From DAOMFB01 sp963801475 (GTDB taxonomy: Bacteria; Acidobacteriota; Thermoanaerobaculia; UBA5066): a DNA stretch of 64,000 nucleotides. This document shows, piece after piece, positions 38,402 to 46,756 of this stretch (position 1 is its first letter; each line of letters starts with the position of its first letter). The notes beneath the pieces were generated by a model, which saw nothing but the letters and a program-made list of their open reading frames with translations, was not told where the DNA came from and did not search any database. A program made the position numbers and the translations under genes. The DNA lies in contig CAWDEX010000001.1 in NCBI GenBank assembly GCA_963801475.1, positions 248,001 through 312,000 on the forward strand, given 5' to 3'.

Positions 38402-40093
38402 TCAGACGGCCTCGTCGTAGGTCGGGAACCACTGACGGGTGACGACCCGTTCGCGAAGCTCCTCGGGCGACGCGGCGGGCGCGAGGCCCTCGCGGACGGC
38501 GGCCTCAGCGACCGCGCCGGCGACCTCCACGGCGACCTCCCGCAGCTCTCCGAGCGGCGGGAGGAGGGATGCGGCCGGGTCCTTGAGCGCGGGCGACAGC
38601 TCCGCGAGTCGCCGGGCCGCGGCGATGAACATCCCGTCCGAGACGCGATGCGCCCCGGAGGCCACGACGCCGAGCCCGACCGCGGGGAAGATGAAGACGT
38701 TGTTGCACTGGGAGATGATCCACGCCCGGCCCCCGAGGACCGCCGGCGGATAGGGCGAGCCGGTCGCGACGAGGGCTCGCCCGTCGGTCCAGCGGATCAG
38801 GTCTTCCGGCTTCGCTTCCGCGCGCACGGTCGGGTTCGAGAGGGGGAAGATGACCGGCCGCGTGGTCTTCCGGGCCATCTCGCGGACGATCGGCTCGGTG
38901 AAGGCGCCGACGGCCGTCGAGAGCCCGATGAGGATCGTCGCCGGGACGCTCGCGACGACGTCGGAGAGCCCGACGAAGCCCCGGTGAGTCTTCGGCCACG
39001 CCGACGTCTCACCCGATTCACGCGCGTAGACTCGCTGCTCCGGCGTCAGGTCGCTCCGCGTGTCGACGAGGAGACCCTCCACGTCCACGACGTAGAACCT
39101 CCGTCGCGCCTCCTCGTCGGTGAGTCCCTCGTTCCGCATCGCGGCGCGGAGGTAGTCCGCGACGCCGATGGCCGCCGACCCGGCTCCGAGAAAGACGATC
39201 GTCTGGTCGCGGAAGCGCTTCTCCGAGACGCGTGCGGCGGAGAGGAGCGCCCCGAGGACGACGGACGCCGTCCCCTGGATGTCGTCATTGAAGGTGAGGA
39301 GGGTGTCGCGATAGCGGTTCAGGAGCGGTCGTGCGGTCGGCGTCGCGAAATCCTCCCACTGGAGGAGCGCTCCGGGCAGCTCCTGCCGGGCGGCCTGGAC
39401 GAAGCGGTCCACGAAGTCGAAGTAGGCCTCGCCCGTCACCCGCTTCTCGCGCCAGCCGAGGTACTGCGGGTCGCGCAGGCGCTCCTCGTTGTTCGTCCCG
39501 ACGTCGAGGACGATCGGGAGCGTCCGGGCCGGAGGAATGCCGCCGATGAGCGTGTAGAGCGTCAGCTTCCCGATCGGAATTCCGAGGCCGCCGACCCCCT
39601 GGTCGCCGATGCCGAGGATCCGCTCGCCGTCCGTCACCACGATGACGTCCACCTCGGGATTCGGGCGGTTCCGGAGCAGCTCGGGGATCGAGTCGCGGAG
39701 CGGGAAGGGGACGAAGAGGCCGCGCGGGCGCCGGTAGATGTGGCTGAACTGCTGGCACGCCTCGGCGACGACCGGCGTGTAGACGATCGGCATCATCTCC
39801 TCGATGTGGGCGAGGAGAAGCCGGTAGAAGAGGATCTCGTTGTTGTCCTGGAGGGCGCGGAGGTGGATGTGCCGCCCGAGCGGCGTCTTCTTCGAGAGAT
39901 AAGCGGCATAGGCCCGGACGAGCTGCTCGTCGATCGACTCGATCTGGTGCGGGAGGAGGCCGTGCAGGCCGAGGTGTGTCCTCTCCTTGTTCGTGAAGGC
40001 AGTTCCCTTGTTCCACGCCGGGGACTGGAGGAGCTGCATCCCCTTGAGGTGCGGCGGCCGGCGCGGCGGCGCGGCGACGGCGGGTGGTGTCAT
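38402..40093 (-). CDS. NAD(P)-dependent malic enzyme
   Basis: A 563-residue malic enzyme (oxidative decarboxylation of malate to pyruvate) of the long SfcA/MaeA type. The N-terminal GTAFTNKERTHLGLHGLLP, the active-site MPIVYTPVV, DQGVGGLGIPIGKL, the metal-binding TFNDDIQGTASVV and the Rossmann loop FLGAGSAAIGVA are all present, followed by PLSNPT. The first 15 residues are a Pro-rich extension. Length is normal. It is monocistronic, convergent with the tricorn gene, and upstream of it lies rsmH on the same strand. Confidence 0.95.
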   Translation of the reverse strand: MTPPAVAAPPRRPPHLKGMQLLQSPAWNKGTAFTNKERTHLGLHGLLPHQIESIDEQLVRAYAAYLSKKTPLGRHIHLRALQDNNEILFYRLLLAHIEEMMPIVYTPVVAEACQQFSHIYRRPRGLFVPFPLRDSIPELLRNRPNPEVDVIVVTDGERILGIGDQGVGGLGIPIGKLTLYTLIGGIPPARTLPIVLDVGTNNEERLRDPQYLGWREKRVTGEAYFDFVDRFVQAARQELPGALLQWEDFATPTARPLLNRYRDTLLTFNDDIQGTASVVLGALLSAARVSEKRFRDQTIVFLGAGSAAIGVADYLRAAMRNEGLTDEEARRRFYVVDVEGLLVDTRSDLTPEQRVYARESGETSAWPKTHRGFVGLSDVVASVPATILIGLSTAVGAFTEPIVREMARKTTRPVIFPLSNPTVRAEAKPEDLIRWTDGRALVATGSPYPPAVLGGRAWIISQCNNVFIFPAVGLGVVASGAHRVSDGMFIAAARRLAELSPALKDPAASLLPPLGELREVAVEVAGAVAEAAVREGLAPAASPEELRERVVTRQWFPTYDEAV

Positions 40094-40105
40094 GTGCCCT
40101 CTACC

Positions 40106-41209
40106 TTACCCCGGAAGCCTTCCGCCGGCGAGGACCGCCCACCGGAGCTTCGCCGCCGAGGAGCGTGGGTTCGCGCCGCGCTCCGCGGACGACGGACGGA
40201 CGACGTCGCCCGAGATCTCGGTGAAGAGACCACCCTTCTTCCCCGCCGCGAACGCCTTCTTGACGCGCCGGTCCTCGCCGGAGTGGAAGGAGATGACGGC
40301 GACGCGCCCGCCGGGCCTGAGGACCGACGGGAGGTTCTTCAGGAACGTCTCGAGCGCCGTCATCTCGTCATTGACGAGGATCCGGAGAGCCTGGAAGGTT
40401 CGGGCGACGGAGGCGGTCATCTGCTCCCGCCGTTCCCGTTCGCTTCGTCCCTCGTAGACGGACTCGACGGCTCGGGTCACGTCCGAAGTCCTGAGAGGGT
40501 GAGTGGGGCTCTCTCGCCGGCTCGCCGCGAGCGCTCCGACGAGAGCTTCGGCGATACGTTTTGACTCCGGCTCGTCCCCGTACCTTCCGAGAGAATCTTC
40601 GATTTCTTCTTTCCTGAGTCTCCCGAGCAGCGCGCCGGCCGGCTGGCCGCGCTGCGGGTTCATCCGGAGGTCGAGCGGGGCGTCGCGCTTGTGGCTGAAC
40701 CCGCGCTCCGGGTCGTCGAGCTGCATCGAGGAGACGCCGAGGTCCGCGAGGACGAGGTCGACGCCCGGGAGGTCCAGCTCCGCGAGCACCTTTGGAAGGC
40801 CGGCGAAGTTGGAGCGACGAACGAGGAGGACGTCGTCGCCGTAGCCGAGCGCGCGAAACCGCCGCTCGGTCCTCGGCAGCTCCGCCGGGTCGACGTCGAG
40901 ACCGATCAGCCGCCCGCCGGGGAGAAGCTTCGGAAGGATCGCTTCCGCGTGCCCGCCCCAGCCGAGCGTCGCGTCGACGGCGGTCTGGCCCGGCGCGGGG
41001 CGGAGGGCGTTCAGCACCTCGCGGAGAAGGACCGGAACGTGGCTCCCGGCCGGCGTTTTCCCCGAGGCGAGGACCTTCGCGCGCTCCTCCGGGTAACGGG
41101 CCGGGTCCCGCTCCTTGTACTTTTCGTCGAAGGTCCGCGGGTGGGTCCCGCGATAGCGCGGCCGGCGGCGCGGCCTCTCGCTGCCGGCGTCGTCCGGCCG
41201 GTCGCTCAT
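40106..41209 (-). CDS. rsmH: 16S rRNA m4C1402 methyltransferase RsmH
   Basis: A 367-residue SAM-dependent methyltransferase for C1402 of 16S rRNA (MraW). After an Arg-rich N-terminal extension of about 55 residues, the core begins HVPVLLREVLNAL, followed by VDATLGWGGHAEAIL (SAM site), DLGVSSMQLDDPERGFS, and VISFHSGEDRRVK near the C-terminus. The extension is absent from E. coli RsmH and may help bind rRNA. The gene is away from the division cluster (dcw) where it normally lies. The start overlaps the stop of the phosphatase gene. Confidence 0.93.
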   Translation of the reverse strand: MSDRPDDAGSERPRRRPRYRGTHPRTFDEKYKERDPARYPEERAKVLASGKTPAGSHVPVLLREVLNALRPAPGQTAVDATLGWGGHAEAILPKLLPGGRLIGLDVDPAELPRTERRFRALGYGDDVLLVRRSNFAGLPKVLAELDLPGVDLVLADLGVSSMQLDDPERGFSHKRDAPLDLRMNPQRGQPAGALLGRLRKEEIEDSLGRYGDEPESKRIAEALVGALAASRRESPTHPLRTSDVTRAVESVYEGRSERERREQMTASVARTFQALRILVNDEMTALETFLKNLPSVLRPGGRVAVISFHSGEDRRVKKAFAAGKKGGLFTEISGDVVRPSSAERGANPRSSAAKLRWAVLAGGRLPG

Positions 41210-42969
41210 TTCCCGAGCGGGATCGCCCGGCCGGTGGCGTCAGGCACCGTAACGCCGAGCCATGCGCCGACCGTCGGCGCGAGGTCGTACGGCGTCGCCG
41301 GCGCGGCCGAGGTCCCGGGCTTTGCCGGCCCGCCCCAGAAGACGAGCGGCACGTGCGTGTCGGCGTCGTGATGGGAGCCGTGCATCGAGCCCCGGCCGGG
41401 ATCCCAGATCGTCAGGACGCCGGGGCGCGGGATGAGGAAGGCGTCGCCCGAGCGTGCGACGTCGAAGGCGTTTCGGACGTACTCCGTGGCGGGGTCGCCG
41501 GCGGGCCAGGAGTCCTTCGTGGAGGAGAGGAAGACGCCGGAGATCTCCTCGTCCCACCCCAGCTTCACGAGCTTCGGCAGGGCCCGGTCGACGTCGGACG
41601 GCGTGATCTGCCGGCCGGCCGCCCCGCACGTCCCCTCGACGCTCCGGATCGGAAAGACCGTGCGCCGGTAGAAGAGGCTCCATCCCTCGAGGCCGAAGAT
41701 CGGCCGGACGGAACGGTCGAAGCAGAGCTCGTCGGCGAGCATCCGGTTCAGCTTGTCGACCATGTTGTTCGTGTACGTCCGGTTCCCCACGACCCGCCCT
41801 CCCGCCTTCGCCACCTCCGGGATCGGAGAGAAGCCGTGGTCGGCCGAGAACGCCACGAGGACGCTTCCCTTCGGGAAGGCCTTCTCGAGAGCGTCGAGGA
41901 TCCGCCCGATCTGGACGTCGAGACGCCGGAGAGCGTCGAGCGTTTCCTCGGACTCGAACCCGAAGTCGTGCGAGACCGGGTCGTTTCCCGAGAAGCTGAT
42001 CGCGAGGAGATCCGGGACGCCGTGACGGCCGAGCTCGAAGGAGGGATCCGACAGGAACGTGAGCGCGAGGTCGGCCGTCAGCTCGTCCACGAGCGGGCTC
42101 CGGTAGATCCCGGAGAAATAGCCCGAGGGCTCGAACCGGGAGGACGACACGTAGCGCGACAGGTCCTTGTCCCATCCGAGGCCGATCGCCGGGACCTGGA
42201 AAGACTGGATGACGGCGGGGGGCACGGGCGTCGGAAGAGGGTTCGGGGAAGCGGGCGCCGGCGCGCCCCATTTCCTCCAGAGGAGGCCGAAGCGGGCCGG
42301 AAGCGTCCCGCCGGCCATCTGCAGGTTGAAACGGTCGACGAGCTTCGCGGCGGCGCTGCGGGTGTCATAAGCCGCCGACGTCGTGAAACGGCCGGTCGCC
42401 TTGTCGTACCAGAAGGCCGCATGGCCCGGATTCCGTCCGGCGAGGAAGATCGCCGCGCGGTCCTTTCCGGAGATCGAGACGACGCGCGCCCCTTTCTTCT
42501 GCGCGACGAGGTCGTCGCCGAGGGTGGGTACGCGGAGGTTCGCCGGTCCTGGAATCGTCACGGTGGAGCCGGCCGGATTCGAGGGGTCGGGCTGGTCCGT
42601 GCAGTAGACCGACACGAGCCCCCGGCCGGGCCGCTCCTCGAACCAGCTGTTGATGGTGATCCCGTGGACGCGCGGTGGCGCGCCCGTGCCGAGCGAGGCG
42701 TGCCCCGGTCCGGTTTCGGTGTTGAGGTGGCGGTACGTCGCGTTCGTCTCGACCTGTCCCTCGTCGAGAAGGCGCTTCAGCCCCGCCACGTACCATGGCC
42801 GCCAGAAGAGGAGCCGGGACATCGAGAGGCCGTCGACGGCGATGACGACGGCGAGCTTCGGCGCGGGGGCCGCCGTCGGCGCGGCGGCCGGCTTCTGGGC
42901 GAGGAGGGCGGCGGCGCCGAGCGCCCAGGCGACGCCAAGGAATCGGACGGGACGGACGAGGAGCTTCAT
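41206..42969 (-). CDS. Exported PafA-like alkaline phosphatase/phosphodiesterase
   Basis: A 587-residue alkaline-phosphatase superfamily enzyme. Residues 1-25 form a signal peptide. The metal-and-nucleophile region reads HLNTETGPGHASLGTGAPPRVHGI (in parts, residues 81-104), with Thr84 or Thr86 as nucleophile, as in PafA and NPP enzymes. Other metal ligands are in ISFSGNDPVSHDFG, FSADHGFSPIPE and the C-terminal HGSHHDADTHVPLVFWG. It probably releases phosphate from esters in the periplasm. The ATG follows GGAGG. Its stop overlaps the rsmH start (ATGA). Confidence 0.9.
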   Translation of the reverse strand: MKLLVRPVRFLGVAWALGAAALLAQKPAAAPTAAPAPKLAVVIAVDGLSMSRLLFWRPWYVAGLKRLLDEGQVETNATYRHLNTETGPGHASLGTGAPPRVHGITINSWFEERPGRGLVSVYCTDQPDPSNPAGSTVTIPGPANLRVPTLGDDLVAQKKGARVVSISGKDRAAIFLAGRNPGHAAFWYDKATGRFTTSAAYDTRSAAAKLVDRFNLQMAGGTLPARFGLLWRKWGAPAPASPNPLPTPVPPAVIQSFQVPAIGLGWDKDLSRYVSSSRFEPSGYFSGIYRSPLVDELTADLALTFLSDPSFELGRHGVPDLLAISFSGNDPVSHDFGFESEETLDALRRLDVQIGRILDALEKAFPKGSVLVAFSADHGFSPIPEVAKAGGRVVGNRTYTNNMVDKLNRMLADELCFDRSVRPIFGLEGWSLFYRRTVFPIRSVEGTCGAAGRQITPSDVDRALPKLVKLGWDEEISGVFLSSTKDSWPAGDPATEYVRNAFDVARSGDAFLIPRPGVLTIWDPGRGSMHGSHHDADTHVPLVFWGGPAKPGTSAAPATPYDLAPTVGAWLGVTVPDATGRAIPLGK

Positions 42970-43036
42970 CGGACCTCCGGCGTGAGTCGGGGATGTTCGC
43001 ACGAGCCCGCCGGGCGGGCCCTGGGGCGTCCGGGCC

Positions 43037-43762
43037 TCACCCCTTCGAGGGGCGGCGGGAAGGTGGGGCGCCGGGGGAGCGGGGAGAAACCGGGCGGACG
43101 CCGGAGGCGGAACGGGCCCCGGCCGCGGGCCGCCCGGCGGTGGAGGGGCGGCGCCCCTTCGGCCCGAGGGGCGCGGCTTTCTCCTCCTCGAGGGCGGTCT
43201 CACGCTCGATGCGCGCCTTCTCCATCTTGTAGCGCAGCTTGCCGAGGGTCTGGTTGAGCGTGTGGTTGCGCGACAGGAAAGGAAGGACCGGGTCCTTCCT
43301 GAGGCCCACCTCCTGCGCGAACCGCCGGAGCGGCAGGTAACGCGGCGAGGCCTCGAACCCCTTCTGGATGGCGTCGACCATCTTCCGCCGGTTTCGCACG
43401 TGCCTCCAGAGCTTCGCCAGGACGAGGTAGTGCTCGCCGACCATCGGCTCGTTGTGGATGGCGATCTGGACGAACCTCGCCCCTTCCTGGTAGTTGCCCT
43501 GCGAGTGGGCAAGGCAGAGGCCGTAGTACGAGAGGGCGCTGCCCGGCACGACGTCCTTCGGCGTTGCCAGGCCGATCGCGGCGATGGCGTTTTCGCTCTT
43601 CAGCTCGATCCGCTTGGTCAGCCGCTCGTACGCGGCGGCGAGGATCGTGGCGCCGTCGGTCCAGCGCTCCTCCTTCGCGGCCGCGATCCCCATCTTCACG
43701 AGGACCATCGGGTCCTCCACGGTCTCGATGATCTGATCGGCTCTGAGCGGTTCGTCCGTCAC
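43037..43762 (-). CDS. TPR-like protein of unknown function with basic Pro/Ser tail
   Basis: A 241-residue protein. Residues 1-165 are helical with repeats such as ILAAAYERLTKRIELKSE and ALSYYGLCLAHSQGNYQEGARFVQIAI resembling tetratricopeptide repeats, which usually mediate protein contacts. The last 60 residues are rich in Pro, Ser, Arg and Gly and look disordered. No signal peptide is present. The GTG start at 43762 follows GGAGAG, and a TATACT box at 43817-43822 provides its promoter, overlapping that of the divergent methyltransferase gene. Function unknown. Confidence 0.65.
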   Translation of the reverse strand: MTDEPLRADQIIETVEDPMVLVKMGIAAAKEERWTDGATILAAAYERLTKRIELKSENAIAAIGLATPKDVVPGSALSYYGLCLAHSQGNYQEGARFVQIAIHNEPMVGEHYLVLAKLWRHVRNRRKMVDAIQKGFEASPRYLPLRRFAQEVGLRKDPVLPFLSRNHTLNQTLGKLRYKMEKARIERETALEEEKAAPLGPKGRRPSTAGRPAAGARSASGVRPVSPRSPGAPPSRRPSKG

Positions 43763-43815
43763 CGGTCTCTCCGAAAACCGTCTTCGTTCGTCGGCAGGCG
43801 AGGCGATGCGGTCGC

Positions 43816-43822
43816 TAGTATA
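43816..43822. promoter_or_regulatory. Overlapping divergent -10 boxes
   Basis: TAGTAT on the plus strand (43816-43821) ends six bases before the methyltransferase GTG. TATACT on the minus strand (43817-43822) serves the TPR-like gene. Five base pairs are shared, so the two promoters should compete for polymerase. Confidence 0.5.
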
Positions 43823-43827
43823 AGGCG

Positions 43828-45009
43828 GTGCGAACCCTCGTCCTGAAGCCGGGACGCGACGCCGCGACGCGGCGCCGCCACCCGTGGCTCTTCGCCGGCG
43901 CGGTCGCGCGAGATGGGGGAGGCGGCCCCGACGGCCTCGTCGAAGCGCGCGCCGCGGACGGGGGTTTCCTGGCGCGCGGCTTCGCCTCGCCCCTCTCGCC
44001 GCTCGTCGCCCGCTGGTGGACCTTTGCCGACGAGCCCGTGGACGAGGCCTTCGCGCTGCGGCGGCTCGACGACGCGATCGCCCTGCGGGCCGCCGTCGTC
44101 CCGGCGGAGACGGACGGCTACCGCGTGGTGAATGCCGAGGGAGACTTCCTTCCCGGGCTCGTTGTCGACCGCTACGCGGACGTCCTCGCCGTGCAGGCGA
44201 CGACCGAGGGGACCGAACGGGCGCGGCCGCTCTGGCTCCCGGCTCTCCGGGCGCGCTTTCCGCGGGCGACGGTCGTCCAGAAGAACGACCTTCCGTCCCG
44301 CGCGGCCGAGGGGCTCGCCACGGCCGACGAGCTCCTCGCGGGGAAGTCGCTCCCGGCGCGGGCGCCCTTTCGCGAGCGGGGGCTCTCGTTCCTGGCCGAC
44401 CTCGCGGCGGGACAGAAGACCGGCTTCTTCCTCGACCAGCGCGAGAACCGCGACCTCGTCCGCCGGCACGCCGCGGGGCGGCGCGTTCTCAATCTCTTTT
44501 CCTACTCCGGGGCGTTCGGCGTGGCCGCGCTGGCGGGTCGCGCGGCCTCCGTGACGCACGTCGACGTCTCGGCGCCGGCGCTCGAGCTGGCCCGGGAGAA
44601 CCACCGCGCGAACGGCCAGGACGCGGCCTCGTTCGTCGTCGCGGACGTCTTCGAGGACCTGCGCGCGCGGGCCGCGGCCGGCGAGAGCTGGGACCTGATC
44701 GTCACCGACCCGCCCGCGTTCGCGAAGCGGCGCGGCGACGTGGAGCGCGCCTGCCGCGGCTACAAGGACGTAAACCGTCTCGCGCTGAAGCTCCTCGCCC
44801 CCGGCGGGCTGCTTCTGGCCTGCTCCTGCTCGGGGCCGGTCGACGCCAGCCTCTTCCAGAAGGTCCTCTTCGCGGCGGCGCTCGACGCGGGCGTCCCGGC
44901 GCGAATCCTGGAGAAGCGGGGCGCGGGTCCCGACCACCCGGTCTCCGTCGACTGTCCCGAGGGGGAGTACCTGAAGGCCTTTCTCCTCGCGCGCCGCGGT
45001 CCGGAGTGA
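43828..45009 (+). CDS. Class I rRNA (cytosine-C5) methyltransferase, RlmI family
   Basis: A 393-residue methyltransferase. Residues 1-80 form a PUA domain (LVLKPGRDAATRRRHPWLFAGAV), followed by a small EEHEE-like domain with GLVVDRY, then a Rossmann domain with NLFSYSGAFGVAAL and the catalytic motif TDPPAFAK. RlmI methylates C1962 of 23S rRNA; the exact target here is inferred. The GTG start fits a leaderless transcript (TAGTAT six bases upstream). Confidence 0.9.
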   Translation: MRTLVLKPGRDAATRRRHPWLFAGAVARDGGGGPDGLVEARAADGGFLARGFASPLSPLVARWWTFADEPVDEAFALRRLDDAIALRAAVVPAETDGYRVVNAEGDFLPGLVVDRYADVLAVQATTEGTERARPLWLPALRARFPRATVVQKNDLPSRAAEGLATADELLAGKSLPARAPFRERGLSFLADLAAGQKTGFFLDQRENRDLVRRHAAGRRVLNLFSYSGAFGVAALAGRAASVTHVDVSAPALELARENHRANGQDAASFVVADVFEDLRARAAAGESWDLIVTDPPAFAKRRGDVERACRGYKDVNRLALKLLAPGGLLLACSCSGPVDASLFQKVLFAAALDAGVPARILEKRGAGPDHPVSVDCPEGEYLKAFLLARRGPE

Positions 45010-45064
45010 GGCACGTCGACGTCGGCGGCGAGAGCTGAGAGGGCCGTTGGTACACTCGGCCGCA

Positions 45065-45877
45065 ATGGAAGGCCGGACGAAAATCTTCCGCGACCGGGTC
45101 GTGTCGCTGGACCAGACGCAGGAGCTCGGGGAGCGCCATGTCGAGCTCCTCGCGGAAGTCGCCGGGGAGGCGCTCCCCGGGTTCGTCCTCCGGGAGCACG
45201 GCCTCGAGCACGAGCCCGACCTGTACGTCCTCGCCTTCGAGAACGCCACGACGGGCGCCACGGTGCGGATCGCCTTCACGCGGATGGTCCTGGCTGACGC
45301 GCTGCGCGTTCCGGCCATCGCCGAGAACCGCCACGCCCCCGTCCGCGCGCGGATGGTGGAGCTGATCCGCTCCCGCGCCTCCCGGCCCGAGATCCTCGTC
45401 GGCGTCCGCGACCTTTTGACCGACGATGAGCAGGCCGAGGCCGACGCGCTCGAGGCCGAGTGGAAGAAGAAGAACGACGCGTTGCTCGCCGCCCGCCGTG
45501 CCGAGGAAGAGCGGCGCGAGCGCGAGCGGCTCCGGAAGAAGCAGGAAGACGAGGCGCGGCGGCGCGCGCAGCGCGAGCGTCAGGAACGCGAAAGGCGCGC
45601 GACGGCGGCGCCGGGCGCCGAGCCCGCACCCGGGCGTCCGGGCCGGAGCGGACGGCGGCGCCGCGGACGCGGGGGCGCCCCGGGGGCGCCGGCCCCGCAG
45701 GCCGGACCGCGGCCACAGGCGGCAGCGCCGGCGCCGTCACCTCCGCCGCGAGAGGGCGGAGCGTCTCCCGCCGCGCAGCCTTCGGGTGGAGGCGGCGGGC
45801 GTCGGCGCCGCCGGCGAGGGCGGCGTGGCGGCGGCGGCGGTCCCGCGGCCCCGCAGGGTCCGCCCTCGTCGGGCTAG
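45065..45877 (+). CDS. Unknown protein with coiled coil and Arg/Gly-rich tail
   Basis: A 270-residue protein. Residues 1-115 look folded (FRDRVVSLDQTQELGERHVELL, VRIAFTRMVLADAL). Residues 120-180 are a highly charged Arg/Glu coiled coil. The rest is low complexity, with Arg-Arg-Gly clusters and Pro/Ala runs, like the RNA-binding tails of RNase E or DEAD-box proteins. A TACACT box ends eight bases before the ATG. Its stop overlaps the convergent neighbour in CTAG. I do not recognise the folded part; RNA binding is only inferred from the tail. Confidence 0.65.
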   Translation: MEGRTKIFRDRVVSLDQTQELGERHVELLAEVAGEALPGFVLREHGLEHEPDLYVLAFENATTGATVRIAFTRMVLADALRVPAIAENRHAPVRARMVELIRSRASRPEILVGVRDLLTDDEQAEADALEAEWKKKNDALLAARRAEEERRERERLRKKQEDEARRRAQRERQERERRATAAPGAEPAPGRPGRSGRRRRGRGGAPGAPAPQAGPRPQAAAPAPSPPPREGGASPAAQPSGGGGGRRRRRRGRRGGGGGPAAPQGPPSSG

Positions 45878-46731
45878 GATCGCGCGCCGGGCGTCGCGGC
45901 CGGCTCGAGAGGAACGAAGCGGAGCCGCCCTTCCTCCCGACTCGAGGCGAGCAGGTCGACGCGGCGGCGCTGGGGCCGCTCCCCGGGCGTCACGAACTCC
46001 ACGATGAAGCCCCCCTCGCGGCGGCACCGGCTCTCGAACCACTGGATGAGCGGGCCGGTCAGGGCGCCGGAGAGCCGCTGCGTCAGGGCGGGATGGTCAG
46101 CGTGAAACGTCCGGACGAAACCGCCGCGCGCGTCGATGCCCAGCGTCAATTCCGAGGCCGCGAAACGGAGCGCCTCGGCCACGACCGCCCGCCCGAGCTT
46201 CTCGACCGCGTCCGGCGACACCGCCGATTCGTCGCCGGCGCCGCCCGGCGCGCGCGTCTCGACGGCGGGCCCGAGCCGCGGCGGCGGCGGGGGCGGCGCC
46301 CCCTTCTCGAACCAGGCGAGGAGGTCCTCCAGGACCGGCTCGGGCGTGACGAAGAGCTTCACGGCGAACCGGGTCGCGTCTTCGAGCATCCGGGCGAGAA
46401 GGACGTTCCGCGGGTCCGAGACGGCGACGTCGAGGAGCTTTCCCTCGTGCCGGAAGGGGAGGGCGCGCAGCCGCCTCCGTTCCTTCGGGGGAAGCGCCGC
46501 CACAACGTCCGGGTCGGCGGCGGTCAGCTCGTCGCGCGTGGCGGCCGGGAGGTCGTAGGTCCGCGAGAGGGCGGAGGAGAGGACCTCCTCCGAGACGGCT
46601 CCGATCGTGAGAAGCGCCCGCTCGATCGTCCCGCCGTGCTCCCGGCGCCAGTTCGAGGCGCGCCCCAGCCGGCGGACCGTGAGGTCTCCGGATTCGACGA
46701 GGGCGTCTCCGACTCCGAGGGGCTTGGTCAT
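45874..46731 (-). CDS. Stand-alone GspE/MshEN N-terminal domain protein
   Basis: A 285-residue cytoplasmic protein. The first 150 residues match the MshEN (GspE N-terminal, PilZ-like) fold: LGVGDALVESGDLT, ALLTIGAVSEEVLSSALS and the LPPKERRRLRALPFRHEGKLLDVAVSDPRN block (in parts), which in MshE can bind cyclic di-GMP. The typical ATPase domain is missing; the C-terminal half is a separate domain after a Pro-rich linker. Such proteins often act as adaptors in type IV pilus or secretion systems or in gliding. No secretion genes are nearby, so its partner is unknown. Confidence 0.7.
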   Translation of the reverse strand: MTKPLGVGDALVESGDLTVRRLGRASNWRREHGGTIERALLTIGAVSEEVLSSALSRTYDLPAATRDELTAADPDVVAALPPKERRRLRALPFRHEGKLLDVAVSDPRNVLLARMLEDATRFAVKLFVTPEPVLEDLLAWFEKGAPPPPPPRLGPAVETRAPGGAGDESAVSPDAVEKLGRAVVAEALRFAASELTLGIDARGGFVRTFHADHPALTQRLSGALTGPLIQWFESRCRREGGFIVEFVTPGERPQRRRVDLLASSREEGRLRFVPLEPAATPGARS

Positions 46732-46756
46732 CGGGAAGTTACCGAGGGCGCCGAGT

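Noticed and set aside
43037..43230. Low-complexity Pro/Arg/Ser stretch as a repeat element
   Set aside because: It is the coding tail of the TPR-like gene; no exact repeat unit is present.
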